DNA of 64,000 nucleotides from Henckelia pumila (taxonomy: Eukaryota; Streptophyta; Magnoliopsida; Lamiales; Gesneriaceae), in assembly GCF_033568475.1 (NCBI RefSeq), contig NC_133123.1, forward strand, positions 24,538,622 through 24,602,621, given 5' to 3'. The position numbers and the translations under genes are program-made. Within the stretch, counting starts at the first letter, position 1, and the number at the start of each line of letters is the position of its first letter. Below, in pieces: positions 46,405-57,577 of the stretch. The notes below the pieces were generated by a model. That model made no database searches, had not been told where the DNA came from, and saw only the letters and a list, made by a program, of their open reading frames with translations.

Positions 46405-47430
46405 GTTAAAGTCAAATATTTCGATTAATCTTCATGTATGATAAAAAGTGCAATTTGTCTTTTTATTTGGTTTAAAAAGATAGAGTTTCAATATTACTAT
46501 CCACTGTAGTTTCTGAAGTCATATGCTTGATTAATTTTCATATATGACAAGGAGTGCAACTTGTTTCTTTATTTGGTTTAAAAGGATGTATAGAGTTTCA
46601 CTATTAACATCAACTGTTTAGTTTTGATAAAGCAGTAAGTGATTCATCTTACAATTATGGGCAGAAAAAGTTATAAATTTGGCTAAACTTATTAAAAACA
46701 GCTTATATAAACTGTTTTAGTAGTTTATAAGCTGTCAAGTCTTATTTTAAAAATAAGTTGTCAAAGTGTTTGGATGAACTTATTTTAAACAACTTAAAGA
46801 TGTTGATGTGTTTGGTATTATAAGATCTTTTTATTATCGAAATTACCAAAAAAATGTATAATACTATGAAATTAATGTAAATAGTAATATAACTAAAAAA
46901 TAGTTTTAAATTTATCATAAATATTAAACATATATTAAAAAAATAAAACTATATTTAATTTTAATTTAGAAAAAAAATTGATAAATTATGTAATAAAAAT
47001 GGACAGAGGGTATGGTGAAAATTTAATAAAATATATAAGGATAATATGGAGAAGTAAAATATCAAAATAAAATATTTTTAAAAAATTATTGATGACCTTA
47101 TTTTTTTAAAAAAACAGCTTATAAACTGTTAAACAACTTATTTTGACAACTTATAAGTTGTTTGACAAAAAATTTGCCAAAAAAAGAGCTTATAAGCTCA
47201 ACAACTTATAAGTTGTTTTCAAAAGCTTATAAGCTCTGCCAAACACCCTCTTACCATCAACTGTAGTTTCCGACGTCATATGCTCCATTAATTTTCATGT
47301 ATGACAAGGAGTGCAATTTGTTTCCTTATTTGGTTTAAAAGGATATATAAAGTTTCACTATTATCATCAACTGTAGCTTAGTTTTGGTAAAGCGGTTAGT
47401 GATTCATCCTACAATTAAGAGCAGAAAAAA
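46405..47430. repeat. Direct repeats of about 120 bp, split by a MITE
   Basis: Units near 46405-46495, 46496-46665 and 47253-47420 share TCATGTATGACAAGGAGTGC, TTATTTGGTTTAAAAGGAT and GTTTCACTATTA, and the last two also GTGATTCATC-TACAATTA. The Tourist-like MITE 46674-47250 lies between units 2 and 3. Confidence 0.75.
46674..47250. mobile_element. Tourist-like MITE
   Basis: 577 bp with TTA on both sides (46671-46673 and 47251-47253). The right end inverted reads GAGGGTGTTTGGCAGAGCTT; the left end is worn but shares TTTGGCTAAACTTAT. The arms contain repeated CTTATAAGCT / AACTTATAAGTTG words; the core is AT-rich. Non-coding. Confidence 0.7.
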
Positions 47431-47718
47431 TAATTATATATTAACCCTAAAATCATGTTTAAATTCCAGAACATGGTTAAAAAAATACATTCAACAATGT
47501 ATCTCCTCACATCGAGAAGGGAATGAAACAATACCATATGACAAAAATACTTGCATTTAATTTTCCTGTAACCATTGTTGGGGATATGCTTGGATGGTGG
47601 GAGCTCATGCCTCCCCAAATTATCAGAAAATGTATTTATATTTTTCTACATATTCTTTATAATTGGATAACATTTTGCTATCGTACGCAATTGTAAGTAT
47701 TCAATATGTATGTATACT

Positions 47719-47719
<1 letters not shown>

Positions 47720-47750
<31 letters not shown>

Positions 47751-47757
47751 TGTATTT
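47720..47757. repeat. TATG microsatellite
   Basis: About nine uninterrupted TATG units. Confidence 0.9.
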
Positions 47758-47883
47758 GGATAAGTTATTAAAAAGTGTTGTGTTTAAAGAATACAAACAT
47801 TACCATTTTTGTTTGGGAAAACACTTTTCCATATTAACTATAATAAGTTCTCTGTTCAAATGCACTCTAATTCCGATGAGTAA

Positions 47884-48045
47884 CACTCATGTGAGACCGT
47901 CTCATATGTGAGACGGGTCAATCTTACCCATATTTATAATAATAAGTAATACTTTTGGCATATAAAATAGTACCTTTTAATGGGTGACCCAAATAGAAGA
48001 TTCGTCTCACATAATTAACCCATGAAACCGTTGCATGGGAGTGTT
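47884..48045. mobile_element. MITE-like repeat with GTGAGACCGTCTCA end
   Basis: Left end CTCATGTGAGACCGTCTCAT, then GTGAGACGGGTCAATCTTAC, GTAATACTTTTGGCAT and GGGTGACCCAAATAGA, ending with a worn inverted partner (CCATGAAACCGTTGCATGG). This layout is common among dispersed repeats of asterid plants as far as I recall. Ends are approximate. Confidence 0.55.
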
Positions 48046-48103
48046 TGTCAATTCCGATTAGTGTCGATTTAAATTCATGAGTATCTATTTTGAATGTCGC
48101 AAT

Positions 48104-48869
48104 TAGGGTTGGCATACCGTACCGTACCATATTGTATCAAAATATGCAAATATTGTATATCGTATCGAAAATTACGATATAAGAAAACTTTATATCGATA
48201 TCGTACCGAAAATTTCGGTATAACGATTTTCAATATACCAAAAATTTCGGTATCAATAACTAGCATACCGATTATACCGAAATTTTACGGTATACCAAGA
48301 TTTCAGTACAGTATCGGTATATACCGTATTATATAAAAAAAAACCTTATATTTTTTAAAACTTACAAATTTATTTTTTAAAAATATTATATATATTTAAA
48401 TTTTTATATAATATTTCAGTATATCGGTATACCGGTATATATCAAAAGGTAAAATTGCATATATCACCCTTGTGAAATCCCGTGCTAGCTAATAACCCCC
48501 TGTGAAAATTTTTTAAGCTAATAACCCCCTGTGATTCTAGATTTGTAACATACACACCCCTTCTGGCTAAAAAATGACGAAAATGCCCTCGACTTTTATG
48601 AACTATTTAATTTATCATTTATTTTATGTAGGGGTATTTTCGTCATTTTTTAGCTGAAAAGGGTGTGTATGCTATAAATCTAGAATCACAGGGGGTTATT
48701 AGCTTAAAAAAATTTCACAGGGGGTTATTAGCTAACACGAAATTTCACAAGGGTGATATATGCAATTTCCCCATATCAAAATTTTCAAATTTTATACCGT
48801 TATCGTACCCAAAAATTCGGTTTCGTTACCGTATCGTACCAAAAATTCGATATTTTTTTTTCAAACCTA
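48104..48869. mobile_element. hAT-like element with TACCGTACC / CGGTATACCG words, interrupted
   Basis: Left end TAGGGTTGGCATACCG, right end inverted TAGGTTTGAAA. Flanks GTCGCAAT and ATCGCAAA match at 6 of 8. Subterminal stretches are full of CGGTATA, ATACCG and TTTCGGTA. A Mutator-like MITE (48448-48772) is nested in its middle, so the hAT-like element is older; without it the length is about 430 bp. Confidence 0.75.
48448..48772. mobile_element. Mutator-like fold-back MITE (ATATATCACCC family), copy 4, nested
   Basis: 325 bp with perfect 9 bp target duplication ATATCAAAA (48439-48447 and 48773-48781). Ends GGTAAAATTGCATATATCAC and, inverted, GGGGAAATTGCATATATCAC. Closest in length and arrangement to the 14449 copy. 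Confidence 0.88.
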
Positions 48870-50442
48870 ATCGCAAATTCGCAATTGGTTCTGTAATTCA
48901 TCAAAATGAGTTTTTAATGCAATAATTTGGTTGTTTATGTACTTTTAATCGTTTTTACGTTGGAGAATTGATAATATAACGTCGAAGATTATTTAATGGA
49001 TTTTTACCACACTATTACTTTTTTATTTCTCAAGATATAGAAACAAAATTATTTAAATAATCACCATCTTATTTTATTTATCTTAGTCTTTTCACGTTCA
49101 AACAGCCATATTAGTCGGAGTGGTGTCCTAAAAATGTATATTTTCGTATTCGTTCATCAACATGACGACAAATAAATTTACTTCACAAAACACCAAAAAT
49201 TATGGCTCTAAATTTATTAAAATTCAGCAAATTTATGGGTTACCACAATGTATTTGCTCCCCCGAGGCTTTTCTACATTGACCTTAAGGTACGTTTGACC
49301 GTCGCATTGTTCTTCGAGTCAAACTGCTATAAAAAAAAATGTTAATATTTTTTTTCCGATTTATCAATGTTTAGGACATTATAATTTTTTTATTATATTA
49401 TATATTACCTTAAATATATTTTCTCCATCTCAATTATATAGTTCACGTTTCATTTTTTGTTTGTCCCAAATATATAATCATATATCATATTTAATAATAT
49501 TTTATTACACTTTTTTACTAATTTACCCCTATTAACTACATCTTGAAAATTGTGCAATAATTTTTTAATAAATTAAATAAAGATAAAATAGGAAGTTCGT
49601 ATAAAATTTATTTTTTTAATAATTTTTTCTTAATTTGTGTGGAAAAAAAAAAGTAGTACTAGGTATTTTAGATGAACAGAATATAATATAATGAATCAAG
49701 TGTCTCTTCATGCCACTTTTGGCACGAAAACTCGTAAACGAATCGGTACTAGTTCAGACAAAATTATTTCCTCGTTGACATCAAATTTGGAGCTTGATGG
49801 GATGCTAAAAATAGAAAGAAAAAAGTTTAAAGTAAAAATTAGAGAAAATTATATTTTTGGCTTTTATAATCTCTCAGTCTAAATTATACATTTCATTTTG
49901 TTTGCCATGGATTAAGAATGCTGTTGGAAAAACAAATTATGCAAACAAATTTTATAATATATCTTTATTTATTGATATTAGGAAAATAAATTGAATACAA
50001 TTATACACATTAAATAGAATTAATATATTAGTAAAAGAATTTATAAGTAAAAATTTGAGTATATACGGACGGACAAAAAAACATAATTCGGGTTATATAA
50101 TTGAGACGAATGAAACATTTGTCTGTTTTTTTATATTTTCAAGTTTTATTTATATATATATATATATATATTTATAATTTTAGTTATTTTTTTAATATAA
50201 AATCGATATGTTTTTGACGTGACATCAAATTAAATCATAATATCGATATCTACACATCAACACTATTAAAAATTACAAACATACAAGAGTAAGCTGAAAA
50301 ATAAAAATTATCAAATATCAAACTCATGAATCGACGATTATACTAACTAAAATTACAATTTTAATATATGATATTATTGGTCGAAATTTGGTTTTGGTGT
50401 GATATCTATACATCCATATCTATATATTTTCTCAAAAAAAAT

Positions 50443-50483
<41 letters not shown>

Positions 50484-50664
50484 TTTGGGTGAAAATTAAT
50501 ATGAATGTACAAAATAAAAAATTAATGATTTCAATAAGACAGACCAAACTCCGAAAACAAAACTTTATTTAAATCAACTTGGTGAATTTCATTTTTTTTA
50601 AATGCAATTTTATAAATTGATTTTAGTTAACACTTTAACCTTTTGAACGTTTACAATATGAACA

Positions 50665-50713
<49 letters not shown>

Positions 50714-51344
50714 GAAAACAATAAATTTCAATGTCTGGAATTAAAATCATGCTACAAGTCGACCTGGACTATATAATGTTCTACCTGTAAATCGAGTATA
50801 AAATAAATGTCCCAACTTTAATTTTACTTAAATCAAGTGGGTGGAAATAATAATGGAGTTTATAATTTGGGATTATATAATTTATTGGTAATTATTAAAT
50901 CGCCTACCTCAATTATTCAATATAATAGCTCGTACTTGCGAGTCGAACCAGTCATTAAATTATATTTATTAATATGACCTCCAAAACCTAATGTCAAATA
51001 TTTCCCCCATTATTTCTACGTAGTTATCAGGCGCAATTTCAGGCAAATCACTAAATAATAAATAAATACAATCCCGATAACAATTTATAATATTTTTAAC
51101 ATCAATCTATAATTTGAGTTGGGTTTACATTGAAATATTTTATTGGGTATCGATTATATTTTTTAAAAAGATTTCATATGATTCCCCTGACTTAATATTT
51201 AAAAATTGTGTGTATTTAAATGACCTCCAAATCATGGGAATTTATTATATATATATCCTTTTTTTTTAACCAAAATTTGATTAATTGGAAGGAAAAAAAA
51301 TACAATTTTGGACCTATATATTTCGTTGGGATCGGGACTCTGTG
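48870..51344. other. AT-rich intergenic DNA
   Basis: Very AT-rich with TA microsatellites at about 50152-50170, 50441-50478 and 50670-50709. No supported gene; the frame at 49691-49882 is unsupported. Confidence 0.5.
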
Positions 51345-52290
51345 TAGAGGGGGAATAAATATACACTTTAAAAATATTTCGATACTTTGAACTGATTTAA
51401 CAGCCTATTAAAAAGTATTTTTGCTTAAACCAAATTTTGCTCGAAAGACCGATCTGATCAGACGGAAGTTCTTCCTCGCATAACTTAACTGTAAAACTTA
51501 ATGCAGATTGAATAAGTAAAGACAGTAAATAAAGATAAGGAACACAAAAATTTTTATGGAAGTTCGAAGTTTAAAACTTCTACGTCTCCTCTTTTTCTGT
51601 TTTCATAAGGATTTCACTAGAAAAATTTGATTTATATAACGATTTGTGAAAATCTGTAAAAATATGATCCAATCAACCCTTGAAATTAATTAAAGGAACT
51701 TCTAGTAACAACTTCTCAACACGAATCAACGTTTGTTTGAGTTACAGATGGAAAACACAAGATATGTGTTACGACAATTCTTTCTGAAATATCACATAGT
51801 GTTTAGACTTCAATCAATTTGATTTTTGCTTCTCAACTCTGTGATTTGGAACTTTGATCTGATTCTCGTTTGGATTGAGCACGATTCACAAAGTGAAGGC
51901 TTTTAAGAATTGAATCACGATAAGAGATATAACAGAAGTTTGATCGCTTGAACAAAGTTGTTGATGACTGATCATCACCAAGTATTTATAGGCTTCTATC
52001 TGCAATGTTAAAAAAAGTAGCTGATGGAATGATTGTATCTGTTTCATCCGACATTTTATCAGAAATTGACACGTGTCTTCGTACTATTCCAAATATAGTA
52101 GAATATTTGAATCAATGTCGAGTACGGAGGCTAACGTTAACATTCTCAACACCTTTATTTGTATTTTATCTAACAAGCTTCGTAGCTTTCATCTAATCTG
52201 TATTACTGAATTGCTTCTAGGAGTGTTTGAACTGTTATGTTGTTTGTTTGTGCTTATGGGAACGTTTGATCTGTTCTGATTTACTGTGGG
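51345..52290. repeat. Unclassified dispersed repeat, perhaps an LTR remnant
   Basis: Less AT-rich than its surroundings. The phrase AAGGAACACAAAAATTTTTA followed by GGAAGTTCGAAGTTTAAAAC is of a kind I associate with plant copia LTRs. No boundaries, duplications or coding motifs were found. Confidence 0.3.
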
Positions 52291-52480
52291 AATGTTTGAT
52301 TTGTTCTGCAGTTTGTTTGTCATGTTCAGATCAATTTGCCTTAGGATAATTGATATTATCTTATAAGATCAATTTTATCGTAGATTTGTTTTTTGGTTTT
52401 GTTTGATCCGATCTTGTGAATAATCGCCAAAATTATGAATTAATCACTATCATATTTGGCTATTTACAATTTTAGTTATA

Positions 52481-53060
52481 TTGATAAATTTTGTTACCCC
52501 GAAAAAATATTTCAACCCGAGCCCGTTTATAATGGGTTTATCCGCTGTGACCCAAAATGTCAAGATACAGCCTGGTCTAGAATATGTTGTGCTTTGTTAT
52601 AACCAGGGCTGGTCTTCATGGGCCGCGTATACCTTTTATAGTTCAAGTAGGACTCAGATGTATACAGGATAAGCTTGACCATTTACATATATTCACGGGA
52701 TAGGGATAAGTTTTAAGGGTGGTCCAATGAATGAGGAGTCATACCTCAGGACTAGTTCTACTTCGACTAGGTAACTTGCTCCTCCTACCCTTATAAATAG
52801 AGGTATTGTTATGATTTTATTCATTCGTCATTCACTCACATATTCACGCCTTCATCTTGGCATTCATCATACCATTTGCCTTCAAGACACTGACTTAGGC
52901 ATCAGAGGGGTCACACCAAAAACAATTTCGGCGCTCCCCTGACCTAGTTGTTGCTTGTGCAGAATTCATCGGTACCCTACCCCGACCTGCTTTATAAAGG
53001 AGTTGGAGGATTCTTTCTACCAGACTGAACCTGAGGAAAAAAATCAACTTCATCAAATTT
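52481..53060 (+). repeat. Tat-type Ty3 LTR remnant
   Basis: CCCTTATAAATAGAG (TATA) near 52790, then CACTGACTTAGGCATCAGAG near 52888 and TTTCGGCGCTCCCC near 52926, the same order as at 40465-41220. The short frames in it are not genes. Ends not determined. Confidence 0.58.
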
Positions 53061-55390
53061 CAATTTTAATCCTGTATGTTTTTTATTTTTTTTGTTATTT
53101 CTGTCTTTTTTCCCTCAAAAAAACGTTAATGTATCAACACAACGTAGGCTAATGCAAATGTCTCATCGACATCACTTATGAAAAGAACTCATGAAACTTG
53201 AAAGTACAAATAAATCTAAGATGATGTATTAAAACTAAAATTTGATAACACAAAAAATTAAAAACACATAGAAGCAACAAATATAACGACCAAAACCGTC
53301 AGACACCAACTTATAACGAGGCAATTTTTTTTTCCCGGAGAAAAATTTATTGCACTATGGTACGTGAACGTTCTTAAAACCGGAGATTATAAAATCCTCA
53401 TGGCATATGAATCACAAATATGCTCAATTTTTTTTTAATAAATCCCAATTTGCTAAATGAAAATTACAAATTTATTGGGAACCTTTATCTACTCGAGGTG
53501 CTTCAAAGTTCAAACCCGCAGCCAAGAGTGGACCCGTAAATTATGACGACGTGCCGAACCTGGTGGGACAAACCAGCAGCTCGATGATACTTGCATTTAT
53601 TATATAGTTAATATTATTACTAAAAACATTTCAACAAAAAAAAATTAGAAAAATGTTAGATGTACACCTTGATTTACACTCTTACTTAAATTTTTTATCA
53701 TTTTTCTCATTAATTACAAAAATACCCATAATAAGAAATAAATATCTAGTTGATCAAGAAATATTTTATAATTAATAAGAAAATGTGTAAACCAAGGTGT
53801 ACATTTGATTACTTTAATATCGTCAATAAGGGTATTTTTTTTTCATTTTATTAAAAAATTAATATGAGAATCACTTACTTATTTAGTATACTTTACTTTA
53901 AAAGTTTCATGTTTTCATTTTTATTTTCAAACACTATTCATTTTCCACCTTTACATAATCTATACTAACCGCACCTCACACGCATTGCGTGTGTAATGTT
54001 ATATAAAAATATTATATTATGTGTGTAATAATATAAATTTATATTTTTCAAATATTTGATTTTAATTTTAATTTTTTTTTAAATTTGATAATTTAATGGG
54101 TTTTTTAAAAAAATTAAAAGTGATTATACCAAGAGACCACTAAGGTGCTCTTGATTTATATATGGTATATAATTTTTGCAATTTGATAATTTTGTGAGGT
54201 TTTTAAAAAAAAAAAAAAAAATTAAAAGTGAGTTTACCAAGAGACCACTAAGATTATCTTGCTTTATATATAGTTTAGATACGTATTTAACTATTTCTGA
54301 TAAATCTCACAAGATTATTTACATAAGGTAGTAGAGTTGGAGGATACGGGCAAAAGTTAGTCACTCCCCATTATTCTCCAAATTTTCATCAAATATATGT
54401 ATTCTATGTTTTGTATATTCATGAAAATAGAGAAAACTTGCAAAATAATCTTATAGATTGGTTTGGTTTGGATTTTGATCCCATAAGTTGTTTGTGATAC
54501 TCTTGTCGCCCAGTGATTAAAATTTAAAAAGGAAAGTTTACTATAGTTTAGAAGAGGTTAGAATGGACTCCTATATCAATTTGGACTAGTCATTTTTGTA
54601 AAGTAATAACGGATACGAAATAGTTTCGCAAAAGTCCATTATGCAATCACGTTTGGGTGAGCCCGAGTCCGTGACGTGATATTGTTCATGCTAGCGTATG
54701 TGCACACACCCGTTGTGTGTGACGAAAAAGTTGATTTTTTTTATTAAGATTAATTTCGAAAAAAAATCTAATATATTTATGGAAACACAAAATGAATGAT
54801 TTTTGGGTTAAAATATCATAAGGAGTAGTTAAAAGATAATGAATTATATTAGTTATTTTTCACTCTTTTTTTCAAATAATTTGAAATTTAAAAATCAAGG
54901 TTTCATATCAAGAGATCATGTTAATTTCTCTAATGTCTTTTTACTTAATAAATAAATAGATATAGATTAGTTCTTAGTGCATAAAGTTACCTATCTTATT
55001 TTTAGTACTTTTCACTAGAATGTTGACGTCATATTTGCAATATACGACTCCTGATAGCACTCAGCCAAAAAAATCAACTTAACATGCTAAGATCCAACTT
55101 TGACGACTCATTGGGATTTGAAGAAGAATCGGCGAATTTTTTTCCCATAAAACAATGATTTCGAACATGCTAATATTTTCCGAGTTTTAAAAACTTTAGC
55201 TCAATTTGACTCTCTATAAAATATAAAATAAAAATAAAAAGAAGGAAACAGTTGAGAATGCATGTGCTAGTAGGGTCTACAAGATTAGCAGTTGGTAGTT
55301 CGAGTAGGAACAAATGCATGTGCATCTTATGCCTCTCTTGTCTCTTTCTAACGCACACTACATTTTGCCAAACTCCCCCCTCAATCGATC
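53061..55390. other. Non-coding DNA upstream of the expansin gene
   Basis: 53652-53807 has inverted ends (GTTAGATGTACACCTTG and CAAGGTGTACATTTGATTAC) and is probably a MITE. 54077-54280 carries a direct duplication of about 110 bp around CCAAGAGACCACTAAG. CACACGCATTGCGTGTG at about 53978 is a short palindrome. Nothing coding is seen. Confidence 0.45.
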
Positions 55391-55395
55391 CTCTT

Positions 55396-55407
55396 CTATA
55401 TAAATAA
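55396..55407 (+). promoter_or_regulatory. TATA box of the expansin gene
   Basis: TCTATATAAATA lies about 75-80 bp ahead of the ATG at 55479. This leaves room for a start site near 55430 and a 5' leader of about 50 bases. Inferred from sequence and spacing only. Confidence 0.7.
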
Positions 55408-55478
55408 ATCCCCCCTTCCACCAAACTATGTACCAAGTCCTCACCACGTAAAACATTGTGCCTCTCTCAATTCCTTTA

Positions 55479-56746
55479 ATGGCCATTCCAATGCCTTCTC
55501 TTGCCTCTCTGCTCTTGTTCTCCTTGTTCTTCAACCACTGCCTACGAGGCGTCTACGGCGGCTATGGAGGATGGCAGGGCGCGTTCGCCACTTTCTACGG
55601 TGGAGGCGATGCATCGGGCACAATGGGTATGTTTAATAACTTGTAAATTATTATATAAAGAAGTTATAGAACTCGTTTGATTTTTCACTAGCTAATCTTT
55701 ACATATGTTAACAATTTGAAGACCTTTTCCCCACCGCACAAATGACCGGCCACTACTTTTTCTAGTGAATTAGTTGGATTGGTCCAACTTGTGCAAGAAA
55801 ATGACTTGGGTTTTTTTTTAACTTTTTATTAAAACACAAGTCGAGGACTATATTTTCATTTTAAAATATAAGATAAGATGTGCTTCTAAAATGGTCACAT
55901 TCATGTGTCACGATTAGCCCCCTTGGTGATTAAGGAATAGGATTCCAACGAGTGACATTTTTGTTGCAGGAGGTGCTTGTGGATATGGCAATCTGTACAG
56001 TCAAGGATACGGCACCAACACCGCAGCACTCAGCACTGCTCTGTTCAACAATGGCTTGAGCTGCGGCTCGTGCTACCAGTTGACTTGCTCCGGCGGATCC
56101 AAGTCGTGCCTGCCCGGCACCATCACCGTCACCGCCACCAACTTCTGCCCCCCTAACCCCTCTCTCCCCAATGACAACGGAGGCTGGTGCAATCCTCCCC
56201 GCCAACACTTCGACATGGCCCAGCCCGCTTTCTTGCAAATCGCTCAGTACCGAGCAGGGATCGTCCCGGTCTCTTTCAGAAGGTACTAAACCAACCCCAA
56301 AAGCCGTTACATAGAAAATTTACAAATTCTCCCCCATTAGTCGTCAGTTAGTTTTTCATTTTTGGTCCTGTAACTTGTCCGTTTTCGCTGTTTTGGTCGG
56401 ACAAGACATGACTCGGAATTCTGATATCTATTTTGACAGGGTGCCCTGTGTGAAGAAGGGAGGAATAAGATTCACAATCAATGGACACTCCTACTTCAAC
56501 CTAGTACTAGTGACAAACGTGGCAGGCGCCGGGGACGTCCATTCTGTGTCGATCAAGGGATCAAGAACAGGGTGGCAAACCATGTCTAGAAACTGGGGAC
56601 AAAACTGGCAGAGCAACTCCTACCTCAACGGCCAAAGCCTCTCATTTCAAGTCACCACAAGTGATGGCAGGACTCTTGTTAGCAACAACGCCGCCCCCGC
56701 CAACTGGCAGTTCGGCCAAACATACGTCGGGGGACAGTACTACTGA
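55479..56746 (+). CDS. Alpha-expansin (EXPA), three exons, complete
   Basis: Expansins loosen plant cell walls without hydrolysis during growth, acting outside the cell. Exons: 55479-55626, 55970-56282, 56440-56746 (TGA at 56744-56746), giving 768 nt and 255 residues, normal for the family. Both introns have GT...AG ends and keep the frame (ATGG|GA GGT; AGAAG|G GTG). Residues about 1-27 form a hydrophobic signal peptide. The six-stranded double-psi barrel domain (GH45-like) runs from [13 protein letters not shown] through [15 protein letters not shown], with NFCPPN and [13 protein letters not shown] contains the insertion that marks alpha-expansins. The C-terminal CBM63-like domain starts at [11 protein letters not shown] and has the usual Trp residues ([23 protein letters not shown]). 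Unusual: the loop after CGSCYQ ([10 protein letters not shown]) differs from the common CYE...WC version, with Gln where Glu is usual. Exons are much more GC-rich than surrounding DNA. I cannot assign a specific EXPA number. Confidence 0.96.
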
Positions 56747-57178
56747 TTCCACACCGCAAGATTTCCGACAAGGGTTCGAGTTTTAAAAAAAACATATATA
56801 TATATATAATTTATAAAGGGAAGATCATGAGATTAAAGGGTATGTAGGGAGGATGTCATATGTGTGGGGATGTGGTTCTATATGCTGTGGTTGCAGGTTC
56901 GCACCCGCTTAGGCCTAATATTTGTACCTAGTTTAGTTAATAGTTATAGATATCTCCATTTTTATACTTATATTTTTGAAGAGATTCCAATTTTTGTGGC
57001 TAAAATTTGTGTAAAGCCACAAAGAAAGTCTGTGATATTGTAAGATTTCTTATCGTTATGATTGAATTTATACATTTGCTTACATCTTTAAAATCTCTGG
57101 TTTCTTTTTGTTTTTGTATCGAGATTTAAGTTTAACTTGGCAATGTTTCTTTCAATTTCTGGTGGGAAAAGGGGAGAC
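56747..57178. other. Expansin 3' untranslated region and downstream spacer
   Basis: AT-rich DNA after the stop codon, presumably holding the 3' UTR and poly(A) site. No exact AATAAA is evident at a convincing distance, as is common in plants. Confidence 0.5.
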
Positions 57179-57351
57179 GGCTAAGTTAGATCCTACCTAT
57201 ACAGGCACTGCCTTGAGGTAGATCTAACGGTAAACATTTATCAATAAATGTGAGATTCATTATTTTTTAGTGAACCCCGCGTGTATTGATAAATGAGGAC
57301 CCTTAGATCTATCATGGGGGTAATGCCTGGATAGATAGGTTGAAATGAACT
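57179..57351. mobile_element. Short Mutator-like MITE, copy 2
   Basis: Near-identical in layout to 10545-10716: GCTAAGTTAGATCCTACCTA, TATACAGGCACTGCCTTGAG, GATAAATGAGGACCC and the right end GATAGATAGGTTGAAATGAA. No clear target duplication here. It lies about 430 bp downstream of the expansin stop codon. Confidence 0.75.
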
Positions 57352-57508
57352 TTCAAAACCCTTCAAATATAGATACTTATTTAGGTGTAGAGAACGGTCT
57401 ATAACTTGACACATTGTATCAAATTTGAAATATTGGTGTCTGTAACCAATCGACTATATCAACTAATTCGTGTTTAATGACTTTACAAAACTTAAATTCG
57501 ACATCCCG

Positions 57509-57562
<54 letters not shown>

Positions 57563-57577
57563 GTTGTTGTTGTTGTT
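57509..57577. repeat. Compound microsatellite (TTA)n(TTG)n
   Basis: About 17 TTA units followed by about 5 TTG units, uninterrupted. Confidence 0.92.

Noticed and set aside
53957..54990. Possible Helitron, from TCTATACTA at the left to an AGATATAGATTAG phrase at the right
   Set aside because: No convincing 3' hairpin plus CTRR end and no AT insertion context; the resemblance is too loose to annotate.
55930..56238. 102-codon minus-strand frame over expansin exon 2
   Set aside because: Antisense shadow of a well-supported exon with GC-rich codons.
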